Made by a program: the position numbers and the translations under genes. From Clostridia bacterium (GTDB taxonomy: Bacteria > Bacillota > Clostridia > TANB77 > CAG-508), in assembly GCA_900770385.1 (NCBI GenBank), contig CAAGKK010000042.1, forward strand, positions 1 through 55,766: a stretch of DNA of 55,766 nt, read 5' to 3'. This document shows, piece after piece, positions 54,742-55,766 of this stretch (its first letter is position 1; every line of letters begins with the position of its first letter). The notes below the pieces were generated by a model that did not search any database, was not told where the DNA came from, and was given only the letters and a program-made list of their open reading frames with translations.

Positions 54742-54779
54742 AAAACTCCTATGAATAGCATTAAACTATTCATAGGAGT
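54742..54779 (-). terminator. T-box terminator
   Basis: ACTCCTATGAATAG / CTATTCATAGGAGT hairpin followed by TTTTTG on the minus strand. Confidence 0.85.
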
Positions 54780-54965
54780 GCATTTACACGGTTCCATCCT
54801 ATTTTTAACTTAATTAGATTATATCGTAATCACCGTCTAGTTTTGCTAGATATAATTGAGGTAGTTTTTCAGATATGTTTTTCTGCAACAGCTTTCAGCG
54901 TAGGCACTATTGCTCTCTTTAGATAACCTTTACCTTACTTTGTCTCAATATTATTTTCTACTATA
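54742..54965 (-). promoter_or_regulatory. T-box leader (threonine) of thrS
   Basis: The 378-bp gap before thrS contains the T-box antiterminator bulge sequence A-T-G-G-A-A-C-C at 54789-54799 and, just after it, a strong terminator hairpin, so uncharged tRNA-Thr would favour read-through. An ACC triplet in C-T-A-C-C-T-C upstream is a candidate specifier for Thr, but I have not folded Stem I. Boundaries are approximate. Confidence 0.8.
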
Positions 54966-55010
54966 ATATATTTATTATACAACTTTATTAAAAATTGTCA
55001 ATAGTTATAA

Positions 55011-55050
55011 AAAGAAAACAGTACCACAAAAAGTAGTACCGTTTCTTTTT
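55011..55050 (-). terminator. Terminator of the DUF4097-like gene
   Basis: A stem pairing AAACGGTACTAC with GTGGTACTGTTT around a T-rich loop, followed by TCTTTTT on the minus strand. Confidence 0.75.
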
Positions 55051-55054
55051 TCAG

Positions 55055-55633
55055 CTATTTTTTATGAACTAATTTTATGTTTCTTCCTTCTTCTTCATTA
55101 AAGAAGTGGATTTCAATTTCGCCCTTTTCTGTAAAGGCTTCCATTGAATCAGTTACATCCTCATTAAGATGTAGGTAGATATCGCCTTTTTTCTGAATAT
55201 TAATATCCAAATTGTTTACTTGATTTGATAGAGCTTCGACATCGCCTTCTTCAGTTTGGATAATCAATTTTTCTGTTTCAACATCCGAATTAATGTTAAT
55301 TTCAGTTTTAATTCCTGAAACTTCAATACATTTAAATTTATGTTCGGGAATAAGAACTGTTAAGTTCACTTCTGCTCCTTCAAGATTACCATCGCCCAAA
55401 ACAGAAATCGACATAGTTTTTTCATCTCTTTTTGAGATTTTTAATTCAAATGTTGTTGTCCTTGGTCTATAGCCAAAGCAATAGACCATTGGTTTAGCAA
55501 GTTTTGCTTGCAATAAATTGATTTTTCCCATATCGGAATAGATTACAATGTTATCTATTCCTGAGAAATTAATGTTTTCCCGCTTTTCAAATTCCTCTCC
55601 TTTGAGCTTTTGTAACTTTTCTAATAGCTGCAT
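55055..55633 (-). CDS. DUF4097-like cytoplasmic protein; contains a CGG read as Arg
   Basis: 192 residues. Short beta-strand repeats (V-S-G-I-K-T-E-I-N-I-N, L-I-I-Q-T-E-E-G-D-V) resemble DUF4097 but without a signal peptide. In-frame CGG at 55578-55580 (F-E-K-R-E-N); here skipping the C would bring a stop almost at once, so this gene needs CGG to be Arg or to be imported from an organism where it is. GC is clearly higher than in neighbours. Strong AAAGGAGG site. The upstream edge is the end of the window. Confidence 0.65.
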   Translation of the reverse strand: MQLLEKLQKLKGEEFEKRENINFSGIDNIVIYSDMGKINLLQAKLAKPMVYCFGYRPRTTTFELKISKRDEKTMSISVLGDGNLEGAEVNLTVLIPEHKFKCIEVSGIKTEININSDVETEKLIIQTEEGDVEALSNQVNNLDINIQKKGDIYLHLNEDVTDSMEAFTEKGEIEIHFFNEEEGRNIKLVHKK

Positions 55634-55766
55634 AAAAATTTCCTCCTTTTTTTTGTTGCTGTATTGATTATGTATAAAACCAAAAAGTTAGAGGAGTATT
55701 TTACTCCTTTCACAATTCAGTGAAAAAAATTTTACGACATGAGTTATTACCCATATCTACTAGTAG

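Noticed and set aside
1..55766. CRISPR array, rRNA operon or intact insertion sequence
   Set aside because: No regularly spaced repeats, no rRNA sequence and no transposase were seen; the only mobile-element trace is the integrase remnant.

Overview
The window is about 55.8 kb of very AT-rich DNA, coding almost entirely on the minus strand. The gene content points to a low-GC Bacillota of the Clostridia type: a PolC-type replicative polymerase, DisA, a threonyl T-box leader, a Clostridia-like 6S RNA, a DpaA (dipicolinate synthase A) homologue and a CD1247-like zinc-ribbon gene beside efp. TGA is used as a stop, for example in the ATGA overlap at 2468-2471. An uncultured gut or host-associated clostridium is plausible, but that is inference.

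Layout. 1-7 kb is accessory: a peroxiredoxin fragment cut at its catalytic Cys codon, two NUDIX hydrolases, a DUF1697 protein, a DUF4097/LiaF-like envelope pair, a decayed flavin-reductase ORF and an InlB-repeat surface protein with an NPKTGD anchor. 7-31.8 kb is a housekeeping block: serine dehydratase, a strongly promoted unknown RNA, truB-fmt-def-priA, a membrane-anchored cyclophilin and pilin-like protein, disA-radA, polC, rseP-cdsA-uppS-frr-pyrH, dtd, a 6S RNA candidate, uppP, dpaA and a TPR membrane protein. 31.9-40.7 kb is accessory: a pilin-like surface protein, a PHP phosphoesterase and a compact nine-gene run (nucleotidase, DEDDh exonuclease, MazG-like pyrophosphohydrolase, DegT aminotransferase, radical SAM enzyme, deoxynucleotide-kinase-like protein, phosphoribosyltransferase, QueC-like synthetase, YhhQ-type transporter), bordered by an integrase remnant. 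40.8-55 kb returns to housekeeping: a HIT protein, secA, tsf, rpsB, tRNA-Trp, an M23 peptidase, efp and T-box-controlled thrS.

Main finding. Five genes (radA, uppS, a TPR membrane protein, a deoxynucleotidase and an M23 peptidase) are each split in the same way. In all five the zero frame runs into a CGG codon, and dropping the C (a +1 shift) restores the family reading frame with the next codon read as glycine, GGA four times and GGT once. By-eye reading found no other in-frame CGG in any gene of the window except one in the compositionally atypical last gene, although CGG occurs dozens of times in the other two phases. Either CGG is an unassigned or recoded codon that drives +1 frameshifting in this organism, or there is a very specific C-before-GG sequence artefact. 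Read mapping and a genome-wide CGG census would separate the two.

The second candidate for something new is the QueC/YhhQ/PRTase/kinase/DegT/radical-SAM run. It resembles a nucleobase or nucleotide salvage and modification island and lacks queD, queE and queF in this window.
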